NCBI GenBank assembly: GCA_026987255.1
Contig: JALSNA010000475.1
Location: forward strand, 1-6,650
DNA length: 6,650 bases
Reading direction: 5' to 3'
Source of the DNA: Hyphomicrobiales bacterium
GTDB taxonomy: Bacteria; Pseudomonadota; Alphaproteobacteria; Rhizobiales; Aestuariivirgaceae
In this document: one piece after another, positions 4,939 through 6,650 of the stretch
Layout: the number at the start of each line of letters is the position of its first letter
How positions within the stretch are numbered: the first letter of the stretch is position 1
Translations under genes and position numbers: made by a program
Notes under the pieces: generated by a model
Seen by the model: only the letters and a program-made list of their open reading frames with translations
Told to the model about the DNA's origin: nothing
The model's database searches: none

Positions 4939-6650
4939 TCACGCCTCCTGCTGCCAGTCCGTCAGGGCCTTGAAGATTTCCGCCGCGCTGATGGGCCTTG
5001 GGCCCGCATGGCGCAAGGATCTCACCTTTGCGGGCAGATCGAAATGGGCCCGCAGATAACGCAGGAACTGGCCCGAAAAGGAGTTTTCCACCACCAGCAG
5101 GCGCGATGCCCCCTCCAGGGCGGCGGCCATTTTCTCCACCTGCGGCGGCATGAGCAGGCGCAGGGCGATGGCGCGCAGCTCCATGCCCGCCCGGCGGGCC
5201 TGCCGGACGGCCTCGTCCATGGCTCCGGCGGTGGAGCCCCAGCAGATGACGGCCATGCTGCCGGAGCCTGAAACATCGGCCCACAAATCGCCGAAGTCAT
5301 GCAAGGCCAGCTTGGCGGCCCGCTTGGCCAGCTGGGCGGCGTGATCCTCCACGCGGGTGGAGGGAATGGCGTTTTCCCCATGCTCCAGGCCATCGGCGGT
5401 GTAAAGGCAGCCTTGCGTCCCCGGCAGGGCCATGGGGGAGATGCCGCTTTTGGTGAGCCGATAGCGCTCATAGCCCCCCTCGCAGGGCTCCTGCAGCAGC
5501 CTTTCGGCCCGCCAGCGGGGCAATTGCGGGCGCGGCATGATGGTTTTCATCTGGCCCATCATCTGGTCCGAAAGCATGATGGCCGGGGCCTGCAGGGCTT
5601 CGGCCAGATGCACCGTCCAGGCGGTGGTGTTCAGGCAATCGGCCACGCAGGTGGGGGCGGTGACCAGATGGGCGGCCTCGCCGTGGGGGCCGCACAGGGC
5701 GGCCTCCAGATCGGTCTGCTCGGACTTGGTGGGAATGCCGGTGGAGGGCCCGCCGCGCTGCACGTCGATGACCGTCACCGGCACCTCGGCGGCGGCGGCC
5801 AGGCCGATGCCCTCCTGCATGAGCGACAGCCCCGGCCCGGAGGTGGCGGTGAGCGATGGCGCGCCGCCGAAGGAGGCGCCGATGATCATGTTGATGGAGG
5901 CCAGCTCGTCCTCGGCCTGCACCAGCATGCCGCCGGCCCCCGACAGGGCGGGCGAGAGCCATTCGAGGATCTCCGTCGCCGGGGTGATGGGATAGGCGGC
6001 GGCGAATTTCACCCCGGCGGTGAGCGCGCCCAGGGCGGCAGCCTCGTTGCCGTTGATGATCCAGGGCTGGCCCGGATTTTTGTCCGCTTCGGCCAGGGGA
6101 GCAAAGTCCACCGCCAGATTTGCAGCGGCCCTCAGGCCATGCCGCATGGCGGCGATGGAAAGCTCCGTCACCGTCTCGCCCTTGGCGGCGAAACGTCTGG
6201 AGATGGCCTCTTCAAGCGCCGTTTGCGGCAGATTGCACAGCGCCCCCAGGATGCCCACCGCCAGCATGTTCACCCGCCCCTTGACCTCGCCGGCCATGGC
6301 GGCCAGCGGCAAGGACAGCAGGCGCGCTCCGGCCCGGGCGATTTCGGCGGGCGGCTCTCCGGCTGCCTCGTCCATGATGACCAGGGCATCCGGGGCCAGG
6401 GTGATTTCACCGCAGAAACGCTCGAAGTTGCGCCAGTCCACCGCCAGCAGCAGATCGAAAGCCCCGGCGTGGGCCTGGACGGGAAAGGTGGCCAGGCGCA
6501 CCATGGCAGCGGCCTCGCCACCGCGGATCTGGGGGCCGACGGAGCGCGTCTGCAGGCCGAAGAAGCCCGCCCGCGCGGCGGCGGAAAGCAGCACTTCGGA
6601 AGCGGTCATGACCCCTGCCCCGCCGGAGCCGGAAATGGCCAGCGAAAGGT
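4939..6650 (-). CDS. korA: 2-oxoacid:ferredoxin oxidoreductase, fused gamma-alpha subunit (KorA type), 5' end outside window
   Basis: This is the partner of KorB; together they form the heterodimeric core of a KorAB-type oxidoreductase. The ATG at 6609 is internal: the frame stays open to the edge and encodes LSLAISGSGGAGV before it, the glycine-rich opening of the gamma domain, so the real start is just right of 6650. Numbering from that internal Met, residues 1-175 are the gamma domain with TRSVGPQIRGGEAAAMVRLA. Residues 186-345 are the pyrimidine-binding alpha domain with YPITP (206-210), QAEDE (231-235, bearing the probable catalytic Glu233), TSGPGLSLM (256-264) and QRGGPSTGIPTKSEQTDL (284-301). 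The rest is a transketolase C-terminal-like domain with ICWGSTAGAMDEA near 455-467 and LLVVENSFSGQF near 504-515. No ferredoxin-type cysteine cluster is fused to it. One base separates its stop from korB. The promoter is outside the window. Confidence 0.93.
   Translation of the reverse strand, partial: LSLAISGSGGAGVMTASEVLLSAAARAGFFGLQTRSVGPQIRGGEAAAMVRLATFPVQAHAGAFDLLLAVDWRNFERFCGEITLAPDALVIMDEAAGEPPAEIARAGARLLSLPLAAMAGEVKGRVNMLAVGILGALCNLPQTALEEAISRRFAAKGETVTELSIAAMRHGLRAAANLAVDFAPLAEADKNPGQPWIINGNEAAALGALTAGVKFAAAYPITPATEILEWLSPALSGAGGMLVQAEDELASINMIIGASFGGAPSLTATSGPGLSLMQEGIGLAAAAEVPVTVIDVQRGGPSTGIPTKSEQTDLEAALCGPHGEAAHLVTAPTCVADCLNTTAWTVHLAEALQAPAIMLSDQMMGQMKTIMPRPQLPRWRAERLLQEPCEGGYERYRLTKSGISPMALPGTQGCLYTADGLEHGENAIPSTRVEDHAAQLAKRAAKLALHDFGDLWADVSGSGSMAVICWGSTAGAMDEAVRQARRAGMELRAIALRLLMPPQVEKMAAALEGASRLLVVENSFSGQFLRYLRAHFDLPAKVRSLRHAGPRPISAAEIFKALTDWQQEA

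Noticed and set aside
4143..4973. Open frame of 276 codons antisense to korB
   Set aside because: It lies opposite a well-supported gene, has low-complexity Gly/Ala/His/Gln composition, and has no motif or credible ribosome binding site.

Overview
The window is a GC-rich stretch of bacterial chromosome that most resembles an alphaproteobacterium. Three things point there: the RecR C-terminus, a two-helix membrane protein of a type familiar from alphaproteobacterial genomes, and a DUF2267-like protein with an alphaproteobacterial C-terminal pattern. This placement comes from remembered family sequences, not a search. I see no transposase, integrase, tRNA, rRNA or CRISPR array. Coding is dense, and the longest gap between genes is about 160 bases.

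Left part (1-1652): the 3' end of recR runs rightwards and stops at 212. Three leftward genes follow: an Ogt-type O6-methylguanine-DNA methyltransferase (246-776), a 65-residue two-helix membrane protein (877-1074) and a DUF2267/DUF2780-like protein of unknown function (1236-1652). The two longer gaps here hold the best regulatory signals. One is a sigma70-like promoter whose predicted start falls on the second ATG of ogt, implying a leaderless mRNA. The other is a perfect FNR/Anr-type half-site pair, TTGAT-N4-ATCAA, centred exactly inside a larger GC-rich inverted repeat upstream of the membrane protein gene.

Middle (1739-3592): a complete RecQ helicase with helicase core, four-cysteine zinc site, RQC and HRDC regions. 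It is divergent from the DUF2267-like gene across 86 bases.

Right part (3583-6650): a leftward operon, read from the right edge. It holds a gamma-alpha fused 2-oxoacid:ferredoxin oxidoreductase subunit (KorA type, cut by the window edge), its thiamine-diphosphate and iron-sulfur beta subunit (KorB type), and a ferritin/rubrerythrin-like protein whose ATG overlaps the korB stop. The oxidoreductase feeds or draws low-potential electrons through ferredoxin and is usually oxygen-sensitive. A coupled ferritin-like protein and a nearby FNR-type site fit an organism that meets low oxygen. The ferritin-like protein seems to have lost most of the expected di-iron ligands, which makes it the least ordinary gene here. 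recQ and this operon meet tail to tail on a 10-base perfect palindrome that supplies both stop codons.

Three genes (recR, ogt, recQ) serve DNA repair, but they are in separate transcription units and I see no sign that they form a system. I found no clear undescribed defence or mobile system.
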